Part shown: positions 7,654 to 17,883 of the stretch, piece by piece
Layout of the letters: every line of letters starts with the position of its first letter
Position numbering within the stretch: the stretch's first letter is position 1
NCBI GenBank assembly: GCA_024304985.1
Contig: JAMWZC010000001.1
Span: 186,001-250,000 of the forward strand
Reading direction: 5' to 3'
DNA: 64,000 bases
From: Paracoccaceae bacterium
Lineage (GTDB): Bacteria > Pseudomonadota > Alphaproteobacteria > Rhodobacterales > Rhodobacteraceae
Notes under the pieces: generated by a model
Seen by the model: the letters and a program-made list of their open reading frames with translations, nothing else
Databases searched by the model: none
Told to the model about the DNA's origin: nothing
Program-made: the position numbers and the translations under genes

Positions 7654-9123
7654 TCAAACCAGCCCGCGCGTGACGACCGCGATCAGCGCGGTCAGGCCCA
7701 GAAGCAGGCTGATGAATCCGAACGTGCGACGGCGGTCCTGCCGGGCCGCCAGAACCCCGCCATAGTCGAACCGTTCATAGACGACATTCCGCATCGGCAA
7801 CCCCAGATCCAGCAGCGTATCCGACACCGCCGTGACCATCGGGCCGGGACCACAGATCAGCGCCACGGCGCGGGACGGATCAAGCCCGTCCAGCACCCCA
7901 GCCAGCTTGGTCCGGTCCAGATAGCCGACCTCGCCGGGCCAGCCGTCCTCCGGGTCCTCGCTGACCAGCATCACCCGCAGATCAAGAACCGCCTTGGCTG
8001 CCTCCAGCTCTGCCAGACAGGCGAAGTTCGCGGGCGTTCCCACCGCATAGGCCACCCGCACCGGGCGCGGATCGCGCCGCGCCACCATATCGCGCAGCAA
8101 GCCCATCACCGGCGCAATCCCGACCCCGCCCGCGATCAGCAAAACGGCCGCGGCAGGATGCCGTTGCAAGGTAAAGGTGCCGTAAGGACCATCCACCCCG
8201 ATGGATGTGCCAAGGGGCAGGCTCCCCACGCTGCGTGTAAAGTCCCCCACCTCCTTGATGATCAGGCTCATACCCGCCCGCTGCGGGCTGTCTGCGATCG
8301 AAAACGGATGATCGAACAACGGAAACCGTCTCGCGCCGACGGTCATCCAGACGAACTGCCCCGCCCGATACGGCAAAGCGGCCGTCTCCGGCATCGGTTC
8401 CAGATCCAGTTCCCAGATCCGGTCCGCCAGTTTCGCGATCCCGCGCAGCCGCCATGGCTGCCGGTGCAACCGCATCCAGCGCCAGCCATAGAGCACGGCC
8501 ATCACCGCGACGGCAACAGCCCCCGCGCCCCACCAGAACAGATGCAGCGGCCCCAGCGCGCTCAACCGCCCGGCGGTTGTCGCGTGATGCAACCCGCCAC
8601 CCAAGGCCACCAGCGCCAGAATGACATGACTGCCGCGCCAGATCTCATAGCGGAACAGGTCGCGCGCCACCCCCGCCGCAACCAGCAGCACCAGCGCCAC
8701 CAGCGCCACCACACCGCTGCGATAGGCGGGCAGCAGGTGATAGGCCAGCAACCGCTGCGCCCCCCGGCCCGGATCGTCCAGAAAGGTAGGCAGCACATAG
8801 GCCACGGGATGGAGCATCAGCGCCAGCAACACCCACCATGCGGCAAACTTGTGGAAGGCCATGATGCGGTCAATGCCCATCCCGCCCGATACACGCCGGA
8901 ACCGCCCCGAGGTCACGAACTGCACGACCATCGCCACCAGCCCCGCCAGCCCCAGTCCGGCGCCAAAGGCCTCCCACCGGTCCAGCGGCACGGTATCGGA
9001 CAGCCCCGCCAACGCCACCGGCGACAGGCAGATCACCAGATAGACCAGCGCCATCGCGCGGGCGGACAAGCCGGGCCATGTGCCGGGTGACAATGGCGGT
9101 TCAGGATCGGCGGTGGAAGTCAT
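7654..9123 (-). CDS. Ferric-reductase/NOX-like membrane flavoprotein
   Basis: 489 aa. The N-terminal half has about six membrane helices with conserved His residues (FHKFAAW, LMLHPV, RGSHVIL, LHHATT) typical of a ferric-reductase-type dihaem domain. The C-terminal half is a ferredoxin-NADP reductase module: FAD motif HPFSIADS, nucleotide loop GGVGIAP and the late ICGPGPM motif. Electrons would pass from NAD(P)H through FAD and two haems across the membrane. Unusually, an extra hydrophobic helix (GFISLLLGLTALIAVV) follows the reductase module at the C-terminus. The ATG at 9123 is preceded by GGAG. It is divergent from a secreted multihaem cytochrome, a plausible electron acceptor or donor. Confidence 0.8.
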   Translation of the reverse strand: MTSTADPEPPLSPGTWPGLSARAMALVYLVICLSPVALAGLSDTVPLDRWEAFGAGLGLAGLVAMVVQFVTSGRFRRVSGGMGIDRIMAFHKFAAWWVLLALMLHPVAYVLPTFLDDPGRGAQRLLAYHLLPAYRSGVVALVALVLLVAAGVARDLFRYEIWRGSHVILALVALGGGLHHATTAGRLSALGPLHLFWWGAGAVAVAVMAVLYGWRWMRLHRQPWRLRGIAKLADRIWELDLEPMPETAALPYRAGQFVWMTVGARRFPLFDHPFSIADSPQRAGMSLIIKEVGDFTRSVGSLPLGTSIGVDGPYGTFTLQRHPAAAVLLIAGGVGIAPVMGLLRDMVARRDPRPVRVAYAVGTPANFACLAELEAAKAVLDLRVMLVSEDPEDGWPGEVGYLDRTKLAGVLDGLDPSRAVALICGPGPMVTAVSDTLLDLGLPMRNVVYERFDYGGVLAARQDRRRTFGFISLLLGLTALIAVVTRGLV

Positions 9124-9178
9124 GGGTCTGCGTCTCCGCTTGTGAACTGCAGAGTGACATCCTGCCCACATGCACGCT

Positions 9179-9192
9179 TTGACATACCTCAA
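9179..9192. promoter_or_regulatory. FNR/CRP-family box, one mismatch per half
   Basis: TTGAC-ATAC-CTCAA resembles the TTGAT-N4-ATCAA site of FnrL/Nnr-type oxygen or nitric-oxide regulators. It lies between the divergent flavoprotein (56 bp away) and cytochrome (69 bp away) genes. Each half deviates from consensus in one base, so this is only suggestive. Confidence 0.4.
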
Positions 9193-9260
9193 GGACGAAT
9201 CGATCAACCCAAGGCAGAGTTGCTCCGCGTGATCCCCCCGGATTGTCACAGGAGGCTTGC

Positions 9261-10376
9261 ATGACACGGCGCAACACCACCGGCCATCTTTTGATCCTCC
9301 TGCTTGCTCTGGGCCTCATGCTGGCCCCTGCCCCCACCATGGCGCAGCAAGGTCTGACCCAGTATGACAAGGACGCGCTTGCCCGCCTTGTGCAAGAGTG
9401 GCTTGACGCGCCTCATGCCAATCACACGTCGCTGTCCTTCACCTATTGGAACAAGGACGGGGCGGTGCCTGAACCCTGCGCCGCCTGTCATTCCCAGCCG
9501 GGCTTTCTGGACTATCTCGGCGCGGATGGCACGCAGGCGGGCGTCGTGGACCACCCCGCCGCCATCAACGCCCCCATCGGCTGCGCCGCCTGCCACACCG
9601 ACACCGCCCATGCGCTGGACAGCGTCACCTTCCCTTCGGGCGTCACGGTTGACGGGCTGGGCGCGGATGCGGTCTGCACGGTCTGCCATCAGGGCCGCCT
9701 GTCCGGCGCGGATGTCACCGCCGCCACGACCGGTCTGGACGAGGATACGCCCTCAACGGCCTTGGGCTCTCTCAACATCCATTACGGCATAGCGGCCGCC
9801 GTGACGGGGGGCGGCGATCTGGGCGGCGGCTATCACTATCCGGGCCGGTCCTATGCCGGACGCTTCGGCCATGTCCCCGGCGCCGACAGTTGCACGGCCT
9901 GCCACGACCCGCACAGCACCAAGGTCGAAACCGAGGGCTGTCTCAGCTGCCATCGCGGCGTCACGGATCTGCGCGACATCCGCACCCGGCACGCTGACTT
10001 CGACGGGGACGGCGTGATCTCGGGCGGTATCCATACCGAGATCACCGGCCTGCACAGCCAGCTCTATGCCGCGATCCAGACCTATGCCACGCAAACTATC
10101 GGCACGGCCATCGCCTATGCGCCGGGGCAGTTTCCGTATTTCTTCACCGACACGGACGGCGACGGTCAGATCAGCGCGGCAGAGGGCATCTTTCCCAATC
10201 GCTACCAGTCATGGACACCGCGCCTGCTCAAGGCCGCCTACAACTATCAGGTGGCGAAGAAGGACCCCGGCGGCTTCGTGCACAACCCGCGCTACCTGCT
10301 GCAATTGCTGCATGACAGTCTTGAGGATCTCTCAACCGCGAACGGGGCGGACCCAGGCAAGCTATCGCGCCCCTGA
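9261..10376 (+). CDS. Secreted five-haem cytochrome c with EF-hand-like loops
   Basis: 371 aa from the ATG at 9261 (GGAGG 6 nt upstream). Signal peptide about residues 1-28. There are five CxxCH haem sites: C73, C108, C139, C211 and C227. After them come two calcium-type loops, DFDGDGVIS (from 246) and DTDGDGQISAAE (from 297), and a C-terminal helical region rich in Tyr and Leu. The protein should be periplasmic. I do not recognise a named subfamily. The cytochrome c3/c554-like multihaem group is the best description. The divergent neighbour is a membrane flavoprotein, suggesting a shared electron-transfer route. Confidence 0.8.
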   Translation: MTRRNTTGHLLILLLALGLMLAPAPTMAQQGLTQYDKDALARLVQEWLDAPHANHTSLSFTYWNKDGAVPEPCAACHSQPGFLDYLGADGTQAGVVDHPAAINAPIGCAACHTDTAHALDSVTFPSGVTVDGLGADAVCTVCHQGRLSGADVTAATTGLDEDTPSTALGSLNIHYGIAAAVTGGGDLGGGYHYPGRSYAGRFGHVPGADSCTACHDPHSTKVETEGCLSCHRGVTDLRDIRTRHADFDGDGVISGGIHTEITGLHSQLYAAIQTYATQTIGTAIAYAPGQFPYFFTDTDGDGQISAAEGIFPNRYQSWTPRLLKAAYNYQVAKKDPGGFVHNPRYLLQLLHDSLEDLSTANGADPGKLSRP

Positions 10377-10377
10377 G

Positions 10378-10412
10378 GGTCACGGCCCAACCGCAGGGTT
10401 GCGGGCCTGACC
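10378..10412. terminator. Compound hairpin between convergent genes
   Basis: Nested pairing GGTCA/TGACC, GGCCC/GGGCC and AACC/GGTT around a GCAG loop fills most of the gap between the cytochrome and SH3 genes. It could terminate both. Confidence 0.5.
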
Positions 10413-10421
10413 TCTTCCCGC

Positions 10422-10724
10422 TCACAACTTCCGCAGATAGGCCCAGGACACATAGCCCTTGAGGCCGCGCGCCCGCTCCAGCGAGACACGACACCAGCGC
10501 GTCCCTCCGGTCTGCTGACAATCGCGGACACGCAGAACGGTTCCGTTCGGTAACCCCACGATCACACTGTAACCGATCCCCGGCCCCCCGCGCATCTTCA
10601 GCATGTCGTCGCCCTCGACGCCATAGACCTCGTAACGCCCCATGGACCCCGCCGCCGCGGGCTGGACACCCGCCCCGATACCAAAGGCCACAAGGGCCAG
10701 AATGATAAGAATGGATCTCGGCAT
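10422..10724 (-). CDS. Secreted bacterial SH3-domain protein
   Basis: 100 aa. Signal peptide about residues 1-25 (LALVAFGIGAGVQPAAAG). The remainder is one SH3b-like domain: YEVYGVEGDDMLKMRGGPG, GTVLRVRDC, RWCRVS and GYVSWAYL. Two cysteines (in RDCQQ and RWCRV) can form a disulphide. SH3b domains often bind cell-wall peptides, but no ligand can be assigned. It is monocistronic and convergent with the cytochrome gene. Confidence 0.75.
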   Translation of the reverse strand: MPRSILIILALVAFGIGAGVQPAAAGSMGRYEVYGVEGDDMLKMRGGPGIGYSVIVGLPNGTVLRVRDCQQTGGTRWCRVSLERARGLKGYVSWAYLRKL

Positions 10725-10837
10725 GGTTCACTCCCGCTGGCGGCTTTGGCGTCTTGGTAATCGCTGTCGATGCCAAACGGAACCTGCGATGATCCTTCTG
10801 CCCGAAAAGATCGGACAAACCTCTCGCAGGCCGCGCC

Positions 10838-13441
10838 TTATCCCTTCAACCCCAGCCTGATCTGCTTCTCGATCTCGAGGATGGCAAAGAAGGCGACCCC
10901 GATGCCGACGATCAGAAGCCCGTCCGCCAGCGACACCGCCGCGGTGCCAAGGATCATCTGGAACGGCGGCAGGTAGGTGACGGCGAACTGTGCCGCCGTA
11001 ATCGCGATCACAACGGTCCAGACCACCTTGGTCCCCCGCACGGCCGCCCATGTCAGCGATGTGCTGTGGATGTTGCGGATGAAGAACAGGTTGAAGATCT
11101 CCAGCACGACCAGCATGTTCATCGCCATGGTCTGCGCCAGCGGCAGCGGATAGCCCCGGTCCAGCGCATAGGTGAAGATGCCGAAGACCGCCGCAAGAAA
11201 TAACAGTGCCACCATGATCACATACCAGACCAGCTCGCCCGACAGGATCGGCGCATCGCGCGGGCGCGGCGGACGCGCCATCGTGCCGGCCTCGGTCGGC
11301 TCGAAGGCCAGCGCAAGGCCCAGCGTGATACCCGTGATCAGGTTGATCCACAGGATCTGCACCGCCGTGACCGGCAGCGACAGCCCCAGCAGCAACGCCA
11401 GAACCACCACCATCGCCTCGCCCGCATTGGTGGGCAGCGTCCAGCTGATCACCTTCTTGAGGTTGTCATAAACCGTCCGCCCCTCGCGCACAGCAGCGGC
11501 GATCGAGGCGAAATTGTCATCCGCCAGCACCAGATCGCCCGCTTCCTTGGCGGCCTCTGATCCCTTCAACCCCATCGCAATGCCCGCATCCGCACGCTTG
11601 AGGGCGGGGGCATCATTCACCCCGTCCCCCGTCATCGCGACCGACAGGCCATTGGCCTGCAATGCGGTGACAAGCCTCAGTTTGTGTTCGGGACTGGTGC
11701 GGGCAAAGACATCCGTTCCCATCACCTCCAGCGCCAGTTGCGCATCGTCCAGCGTGTCAAGGTCGGCCCCGGTCAGCACCCGGTCCGGTCTGGCCAGCCC
11801 GATCTGCGCGGCAATGGCCGTGGCGGTTCCGGCATGATCGCCGGTGATCATCTTGACGCGGATTCCGGCGGCCCGGCATTCGGCCACGGCGGCGATGGCT
11901 TCGGGCCGGGGCGGGTCGATCAGACCGACAAGCCCCAGAAAGGACAGACCGCCCTCAAGTGCTGCCGCGTCGATCCGCTCATCGGATGTCACCCGCTCCG
12001 CCAAGGCCAGCACCCGCAACCCGCGCATCGCCATCGCCTCGGCGCGGTTGTGCCAATGCAACAGATCAATGCCCTGACACATCATCAGCACCCGCTCGGG
12101 CGCACCCTTCACGTGGATCATGCGGCCTGAGGGTCCGTCCGTCAGCACGGCCATGAAACGGTGGCGGCTGTCAAAAGGGATCGCATCCAGCCGTTGACCC
12201 GCAGGCGTAACTCCGACCTTGCCCGCAAAGGCCAGCAGCGCCCCTTCCATGGGATCGCCTTCCACGGACCAGACCCCGTCCCGCTGCCGCAGCGCCGCGT
12301 CATTGCACAGCAGCGCCGCGCGGGCCAGCGCCGCAATCTCGCCCGCAGGCGTGACCGCGCCTTCGGGGGCATAGCCTTCGCCGGAAATCTCGAAGGCACC
12401 ATCCGGGGTTTCGGCCGCGGCCACGACCATCTCGTTCCGGGTCAGTGTGCCGGTCTTGTCGGTGCAGATCACCGAGACCGAGCCGATCGCCTCGATCGCC
12501 GGCAGGCGGCGCACGATCGCATTGCGCCGCGCCATGGCCTGCACGCCGATGGCCAGTGTGATGGTCATCACCGCAGGCAGACCTTCGGGAATGGCCGCCA
12601 CCGCGACGCCGACCACGGCCATGAACATCTCGGAAAAATCGTGATGCCCGACGAAATAGCCATAGGCCAGCAACAGGCCCGAAATCAGCAGGATCAGAAA
12701 GGACAGCCAGCGCGCGAAATGATCCATCTGCGCCACCAGCGGTGTCGTCAGCTGCGTGACCCCCTCCAGCAGACCACCGATGCGCCCGATCTCGGTCGTC
12801 TGCCCGGTCGCCACAACCAGACCGCGCGCGGTGCCCTGCGTGATCAACGTGCCCGACCACAGCATCGACCGCCGATCCCCCAGCGGCGCCTCAACTGCCA
12901 CCGGACCCGCCGCCTTCTCGACCGGCACGGATTCCCCGGTCAGGATCGCCTCCTGCGCCGCAAGACCGCGCGCCTCCAGCACCCGCAGATCCGCAGGCAC
13001 CTTGTCGCCCGCCTCCAGCAGAACCACGTCACCGGGCACCAGATCGGCACCGTCCAGCGTGACCCGCACCCCATCGCGCAAGACGGCGGCGCGTGGGGCC
13101 AGCATGCCGCGGATCGCGGCCATGGCGGCCTCGGCCTTGCCCTCCTGCAGGTAGCCGATCACGGCATTGGCCAGCACCACCGCCAGGATCACGCCCGTGT
13201 CGACCCAATGCTGCAAAGCCCCCGTCACAACGGCGGCGCCCATCAGCACATAAATCAGCACATTGTGGAACTGCGCCAGAAACCGCATCAGCGGCCCATG
13301 CGCGTGAACCTCGGGCAAACGGTTCGGCCCATGCGCGGCCAGTCGCCGCGCCGCCTCCGCCGCGCTCAACCCCGCCGGGTCCGAGTCCAGCGCCGACAGA
13401 CAGGCATCGGCAGACTGGCTGTGCGGATCGGTCAGCAGCAT
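10838..13441 (-). CDS. P2-type cation-transporting ATPase
   Basis: 867 aa. The N-terminal actuator-associated cytosolic region is followed by the helices around residues 55-95 and by LTGES (167-171). PEGLPA lies in the fourth membrane helix. The phosphorylation site is CTDKTGTLT (Asp328), and the hinge motif is TGDGVNDAP. Six C-terminal membrane helices complete the class-2 (Ca2+/Na+/K+ or H+) architecture. There is no N-terminal heavy-metal domain and no CPC motif, so it is not a P1B metal pump. The exact ion cannot be read. A perfect FNR box lies 100 bp upstream, suggesting expression under low oxygen. AAAGGAG precedes the ATG. Confidence 0.85.
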   Translation of the reverse strand: MLLTDPHSQSADACLSALDSDPAGLSAAEAARRLAAHGPNRLPEVHAHGPLMRFLAQFHNVLIYVLMGAAVVTGALQHWVDTGVILAVVLANAVIGYLQEGKAEAAMAAIRGMLAPRAAVLRDGVRVTLDGADLVPGDVVLLEAGDKVPADLRVLEARGLAAQEAILTGESVPVEKAAGPVAVEAPLGDRRSMLWSGTLITQGTARGLVVATGQTTEIGRIGGLLEGVTQLTTPLVAQMDHFARWLSFLILLISGLLLAYGYFVGHHDFSEMFMAVVGVAVAAIPEGLPAVMTITLAIGVQAMARRNAIVRRLPAIEAIGSVSVICTDKTGTLTRNEMVVAAAETPDGAFEISGEGYAPEGAVTPAGEIAALARAALLCNDAALRQRDGVWSVEGDPMEGALLAFAGKVGVTPAGQRLDAIPFDSRHRFMAVLTDGPSGRMIHVKGAPERVLMMCQGIDLLHWHNRAEAMAMRGLRVLALAERVTSDERIDAAALEGGLSFLGLVGLIDPPRPEAIAAVAECRAAGIRVKMITGDHAGTATAIAAQIGLARPDRVLTGADLDTLDDAQLALEVMGTDVFARTSPEHKLRLVTALQANGLSVAMTGDGVNDAPALKRADAGIAMGLKGSEAAKEAGDLVLADDNFASIAAAVREGRTVYDNLKKVISWTLPTNAGEAMVVVLALLLGLSLPVTAVQILWINLITGITLGLALAFEPTEAGTMARPPRPRDAPILSGELVWYVIMVALLFLAAVFGIFTYALDRGYPLPLAQTMAMNMLVVLEIFNLFFIRNIHSTSLTWAAVRGTKVVWTVVIAITAAQFAVTYLPPFQMILGTAAVSLADGLLIVGIGVAFFAILEIEKQIRLGLKG

Positions 13442-13540
13442 CGGACTCCTTTCAGCGGGCCTTTTCCGGCCTCACCGCCATGCGCCACAAGTCGCATCGG
13501 CAACCGTGAGGATACCTGCCCCGCGCCGCGCAACCGCGCG

Positions 13541-13554
13541 TTGATGTGAATCAA
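13541..13554. promoter_or_regulatory. Perfect FNR-type box upstream of the P-type ATPase
   Basis: TTGAT-GTGA-ATCAA is an exact match to the TTGAT-N4-ATCAA consensus of FNR/FnrL-family regulators. The only gene it can serve is the cation ATPase starting at 13441, because the gene on the other side (acr3) ends here. Confidence 0.7.
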
Positions 13555-13642
13555 ACCGGGCGCGAAAGACCCCCTGCCATCGCAGCGACGCGGCGTATCG
13601 CCGTGGCATGGCGCAAATCGCGGCACGCGGGCTCGGGCTGGA

Positions 13643-14671
13643 TCACGCCGCCTCTGACGGAAACCGGCCACGCGTGCGATTGGCAAACCAGACCAGCGAC
13701 AGCATCACCGGCACCTCGACCAGCACACCTACCACAGTGACCAGCGCGGCCCCCGAGTTCAGCCCGAACAGACCGATGGCCACGGCCACCGCCAGTTCAA
13801 AGAAGTTGGACGTGCCGATCAACGCACAAGGGGCGGCCACGTTATGCGGCACGCGCCAGTGCCAGGCCCAGGCATAGGCGATGGCAAAGATCCCATAGGA
13901 CTGGATCAGGATCGGAGTCGCCAGCAGCAGGATCAGGAACGGCCGGTCCAGAATGACATTCCCCTGAAACCCGAACAACAGCACGACCGTCAGCAGCAAA
14001 CCCAGCACCGAGGCGGGCTTGATCCGCGCCGTGAACCCCGCGACGGCCGCCTCACCCCCCTGCCGCATCAGCCGCGCCCGCGTGATCGCCCCCGCCGTCA
14101 GGGGCAGCACCACATAGAGCACGACCGACAGCACCAGCGTTTCCCACGGCACCGACAGTTCGGTCACACCCAGCAGCAGCGCCACAATGGGCGCAAAGGC
14201 AAAGACCATGATCACATCGTTGAGCGAAACCTGCACCAGCGTGTAGTTCGGATCCCCCTTGGTCAGTTGCGACCAGACAAAGACCATCGCCGTGCAGGGG
14301 GCCGCCCCCAACAGGATCAACCCCGCGATATACTGACCGGCATCCGCAGGGTCGATCAGGTCCGCAAAAACGTGATTGAAGAACAGCACACCCAGCGCCG
14401 CCATGGTGAAGGGCTTGATCAGCCAGTTCACGACCACGGTGATGATCAACCCCTTCGGACGCTCGCCCACCCGCCCAAGCGCGGTGAAATCAACCGCAAC
14501 CATCATCGGATAGACCATCGCCCAGATCAGCACCGCCACCACAAGATTGACCGAGGCATATTCAACTGCGGCCAAAGCCGCAAAAACCCCTGGCAACAAG
14601 GTGGCCAGCACGATTCCCGCGATGATGCACAGGAAAACCCAAAGCGTCAGAAAGCGTTCAAAAAGGGACAT
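13643..14671 (-). CDS. acr3: Acr3-family arsenite efflux permease
   Basis: 342 aa with ten predicted membrane helices. The family-defining Cys126 in [10 protein letters not shown] of helix 4 is present, as are [10 protein letters not shown] and the late [14 protein letters not shown] motif with its acidic residue. It exports As(III), and some members export antimonite, using the proton gradient. No arsR, arsC or arsH is adjacent, unusual for this family. The ATG at 14671 gives a typical N-terminus ([14 protein letters not shown]), and a longer frame upstream is not supported. A perfect 18-bp dyad lies 41 bp before the start. Confidence 0.9.
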   Translation of the reverse strand: MSLFERFLTLWVFLCIIAGIVLATLLPGVFAALAAVEYASVNLVVAVLIWAMVYPMMVAVDFTALGRVGERPKGLIITVVVNWLIKPFTMAALGVLFFNHVFADLIDPADAGQYIAGLILLGAAPCTAMVFVWSQLTKGDPNYTLVQVSLNDVIMVFAFAPIVALLLGVTELSVPWETLVLSVVLYVVLPLTAGAITRARLMRQGGEAAVAGFTARIKPASVLGLLLTVVLLFGFQGNVILDRPFLILLLATPILIQSYGIFAIAYAWAWHWRVPHNVAAPCALIGTSNFFELAVAVAIGLFGLNSGAALVTVVGVLVEVPVMLSLVWFANRTRGRFPSEAA

Positions 14672-14711
14672 GATCAATCGCCCTGCTCGGCAAGACACAG
14701 CACTACGCGCC

Positions 14712-14729
14712 TTGCGTGACCTCACGCAA
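14712..14729. promoter_or_regulatory. 18-bp dyad upstream of acr3
   Basis: TTGCGTGA-CC-TCACGCAA: 8-nt arms with a 2-nt centre, perfect, 41 bp upstream of the acr3 start. The loop is too small for an RNA hairpin, so a protein-binding operator is more likely. The cognate regulator is not in the window. Confidence 0.45.
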
Positions 14730-14896
14730 CCTTAGACCGCCCCGCAGCAGGCAGGTCAACCGGTCTCGCTGATCCGCACGGGAAGCAGGGCTTTGCACGC
14801 CAGCCGAGGAGCGACGCACAGTCAATGCATCGCGACTCTGCCACCGCCGGTGTGACGGCGCCACCACCCTGCGGGCCGCGCCGCCAGCACTCCGTC

Positions 14897-16309
14897 TCAG
14901 GCGGCGTTGCGCGCGGGTGTGCCGCCCTCGCCCAGATCCCAGAACAGCCCCGCCATCAGGCGCAGCGCATCACGGCACACGGGTTTGAGCACATGTTCAT
15001 TCGGCGCATGCTGCGAGCAGCCGCGATAGGAATGCGGCACCCAGACCGTGGGCAGACCCAGAATGTCGGTGAAACTGTCATTGGGCAGAGATCCCGCAAG
15101 ATTGGGCAGGATATGGGGCGCGCGCCCGGCGCTGCGTGTCAGGCTGTCGGCCACGAAGGCCACCCAAGGGTGATCCGGGTCCAGCCGTGTCGCGCGGAAG
15201 AACCCGCGATCATGCGGTTCGATCTGCACCGCCTCGAACCCATGCGCGTCCAGATAGCGGCGCAGCGCGGGCAGGATATCCTCGGGATCGGTCCCCACGA
15301 CATAGCGCAACTGGCAGGTGGCTCGCGCATGGGCCGAAATCGCATTCACCGGGGCCTCGGGCACACCGCTTTTCATCGCAAGGATCGCAAAGCTGTTCCA
15401 GCCATAGGCCCGCTCGGCCGGAGTCAGGCTTTCCTCGCCCCAATCGGTGTCGATGGTCGGCCCGTCCTCGGCATGGATCGGCAGCCCGTCCAGAGCCTTG
15501 CGCACCGCCGGGGTCAGGCTGTCGGGGCGCCATTCAGGGATGCGGATCTGGCCGCGCGCGTCAGTGATCGTGGCCAAGGCCTGTGTCAGGATCATCGCGG
15601 GGTCCGCCAGCAATCCGCCCCAGTTGCCCGAATGATGCGCCCCCTCGCGCAGATCGACGATCAGATCAAAGGTCACCCCCCCGCGCGATCCCATGAACAT
15701 CGTCGGCACATCCGGTTGCAGACGCGGCCCGTCCGAGGCGATCAGCACATCAGCGGTCAACCTGTCCTTCTGCGCGGCAAAGAACTCGGGCAGACCCGGC
15801 GATCCCGTCTCTTCGCTCATCTCGATCACGATGCGCACGTTGAAGCCAAGCCTGCCACGCGTGGCCAGAACCGCCTCTAGTGCGGCGATATTGATCAGAT
15901 GCTGGCACTTGTTGTCCGCCGTGCCGCGCCCATACAGACGATCCCTCTCCTCGACCAGCGTGAACGGATGCAGCCCCTCGCGCCATTGGTCGGTCTGGGC
16001 ACGGATCACATCGCCGTGGCCATAGGTCAGGATCGTGGGCAGATCGTCCCCTTCATGCCGCTCGCCGATCAGCAGCGGGCCGCCGCGCGGGTCGGGATTG
16101 GCAAAGATCGTGCAGGCAAATCCCAACGCGACCAGACGGGGCTCCATCGCCTCGGTCAGATAGCGCATCAGTTCCACGGCCTGGTTCGGGTTCTGGCTTT
16201 CCGTCTGAAAGCCGACAAGACCGGCCAGATCCGACTGGAAGCTGCCCCCGTCGAAGTAAGAGGAGATGGTCTCGATCGCGGTGTCACGGGTCATGCTGTC
16301 AGCTTTCAT
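14897..16309 (-). CDS. M20-family metallopeptidase
   Basis: 470 aa. Metal-binding motifs of M20 peptidases are visible: TYGHGDV (first His/Asp), GRGTADNK (bridging Asp), EMSEETGS (Glu-Glu) and a late His in [16 protein letters not shown]. The dimerisation domain lies between, about residues 200-330. It probably hydrolyses di- or oligopeptides in the cytoplasm. The ATG at 16309 overlaps the end of the gamma-glutamyltransferase gene by 11 bases. An in-frame ATG at 16294 is an alternative. It is the last gene of a seven-gene peptide uptake and hydrolysis unit. Confidence 0.85.
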   Translation of the reverse strand: MKADSMTRDTAIETISSYFDGGSFQSDLAGLVGFQTESQNPNQAVELMRYLTEAMEPRLVALGFACTIFANPDPRGGPLLIGERHEGDDLPTILTYGHGDVIRAQTDQWREGLHPFTLVEERDRLYGRGTADNKCQHLINIAALEAVLATRGRLGFNVRIVIEMSEETGSPGLPEFFAAQKDRLTADVLIASDGPRLQPDVPTMFMGSRGGVTFDLIVDLREGAHHSGNWGGLLADPAMILTQALATITDARGQIRIPEWRPDSLTPAVRKALDGLPIHAEDGPTIDTDWGEESLTPAERAYGWNSFAILAMKSGVPEAPVNAISAHARATCQLRYVVGTDPEDILPALRRYLDAHGFEAVQIEPHDRGFFRATRLDPDHPWVAFVADSLTRSAGRAPHILPNLAGSLPNDSFTDILGLPTVWVPHSYRGCSQHAPNEHVLKPVCRDALRLMAGLFWDLGEGGTPARNAA

Positions 16310-17879
16310 GGGTCATATCTTCGGAAATGGCGTCGCCCCAGGGCGACATGATCTCGGTGCAGCCGGAGTTCAGCGTTCCGCGCCGCATCACACCCGCCGG
16401 GCAGGCAAAGGCATAGGGAAAGATCGTCCGTCTGGTCGTCGTCACCTTATGCGTCTGGCGCAACCTGTCCAGCACTTCGCGCGGCAGCGCGTCATCGGCG
16501 ATCAGCTGATCCCCGGACACATCAATGCGCGGCTGGTGGAAACTGTCTACCAGATCCATGCCGAAATCGGTCACGCAAGACGAGAGCTGCGCCACAGCCC
16601 CCATGATCTTGCGCCCGCCGGATGCCCCAAAAGCGAAACGCCGCTCACCCTGTTCGCCGATCACCGGGCAGACATTCATCAGACAACGCTTGCCGGGTCC
16701 CAGCGAATTGGGACGCCCCTGCACCGGATCGAACCACATGATCCCGTTGTTCATCAGAAATCCGGTGCTGGGCGACACGACGCGCGATCCAAAGATCGAC
16801 AGCAGCGTCTGTGTCTGCGCCACCATATTGCCCTGCCGGTCCACGACCGAGAAATGGGTGGTGCAGCCCGGCGCCTCAGGGCTTTCACCAGTATCGCCCA
16901 TTGATTCCAGCCGCGCCGCATAGGCCGACTGCAACGCCCCTGCCATCACGGCATAGCTGTCAGCGCCCGGCCTGTCTCCCATCCGCGCCTCGACCAGATG
17001 GGCAAAGGTATCGCGGAAGGTCGGCCCTGCCGTCAGCCCCGGCACCACATGAAACCGCGCATCGCGATAGGCAAAGCTCAGCGGATCATGGAAGCGCGCC
17101 TGATAGCCGCGCAGATCATCAACTGTCAGGCAGCCGCCCTTGGCCTGCACATCCGCCGCCATCGCCGCGCCCAGATCACCGTCATAAAGCGCACGCGCCC
17201 CATGCCGCGCGATCTGGTCCAGACTGTCGGCCATGCGGGACTGGTCCAGCCGCTTGTCCGCAAGCGCCGTCCAGCCGCTGATCGTGGGCCATTGCCCATC
17301 CTCAAGGAACAGCGCCGCCGCATCCGCATCCTTGGCCAGTTCGCGTGTGCAGGACGCGATGACCAGCGCCGCGAACCAATCCACCAGCAACCCTTGCCGC
17401 GCATGGTCGATCGCCGGGGACACAAGCTCTGCCCAAGGCATCCGGCCATAACGCGCATGGGCTTGACCCAACCCGTCCACGACCCCCGGCACCGCAATGG
17501 CCGTGGCACCCTGCACGTTGCGGTCACCCTCCACATGCTCCCATGGAAACAGATCACCCGCCGCGCCGCGCCCGCTCAAGGGATAGTCGGCCGGATCAAG
17601 CGCCGCAGGCGCGCGCATCCCGTGGTTCAGCGCCACCGCCTGCCCTTGCTCGGCGCGCCACAGCATCATGGCCCCGCCCCCGGCAGGCCCGCTCATCCAA
17701 GGCTCCAGCACGCCGATCACGAAAGATGTGGCGACAGCCGCATCCACGGCATCGCCGCCCGCCGCCAGAACCTCGGCCCCCGCCAAGGCGGCCAGCCTGT
17801 GCTGCGCGGCGACAACGCCATGTTCGGTTTCGATGACCGTCTTGCGGGTCACCATGCTGCGTGACAGGTTCAACGACAT
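16299..17879 (-). CDS. ggt: Gamma-glutamyltransferase family protein
   Basis: 526 aa. The Ntn-hydrolase nucleophile lies in the autocleavage motif [10 protein letters not shown], with Thr340 expected to become the N-terminus of the small subunit. Other family marks are [17 protein letters not shown] and [11 protein letters not shown]. Unlike the classic periplasmic enzyme there is no signal peptide, so it should act in the cytoplasm on imported gamma-glutamyl compounds. The ATG at 17879 follows the upstream stop by 4 bases, and its AGGA ribosome site lies inside the end of the ABC ATPase gene. The frame open to 18059 overlaps that gene and was rejected. Confidence 0.85.
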   Translation of the reverse strand: MSLNLSRSMVTRKTVIETEHGVVAAQHRLAALAGAEVLAAGGDAVDAAVATSFVIGVLEPWMSGPAGGGAMMLWRAEQGQAVALNHGMRAPAALDPADYPLSGRGAAGDLFPWEHVEGDRNVQGATAIAVPGVVDGLGQAHARYGRMPWAELVSPAIDHARQGLLVDWFAALVIASCTRELAKDADAAALFLEDGQWPTISGWTALADKRLDQSRMADSLDQIARHGARALYDGDLGAAMAADVQAKGGCLTVDDLRGYQARFHDPLSFAYRDARFHVVPGLTAGPTFRDTFAHLVEARMGDRPGADSYAVMAGALQSAYAARLESMGDTGESPEAPGCTTHFSVVDRQGNMVAQTQTLLSIFGSRVVSPSTGFLMNNGIMWFDPVQGRPNSLGPGKRCLMNVCPVIGEQGERRFAFGASGGRKIMGAVAQLSSCVTDFGMDLVDSFHQPRIDVSGDQLIADDALPREVLDRLRQTHKVTTTRRTIFPYAFACPAGVMRRGTLNSGCTEIMSPWGDAISEDMTHES

Positions 17880-17883
17880 CTGA

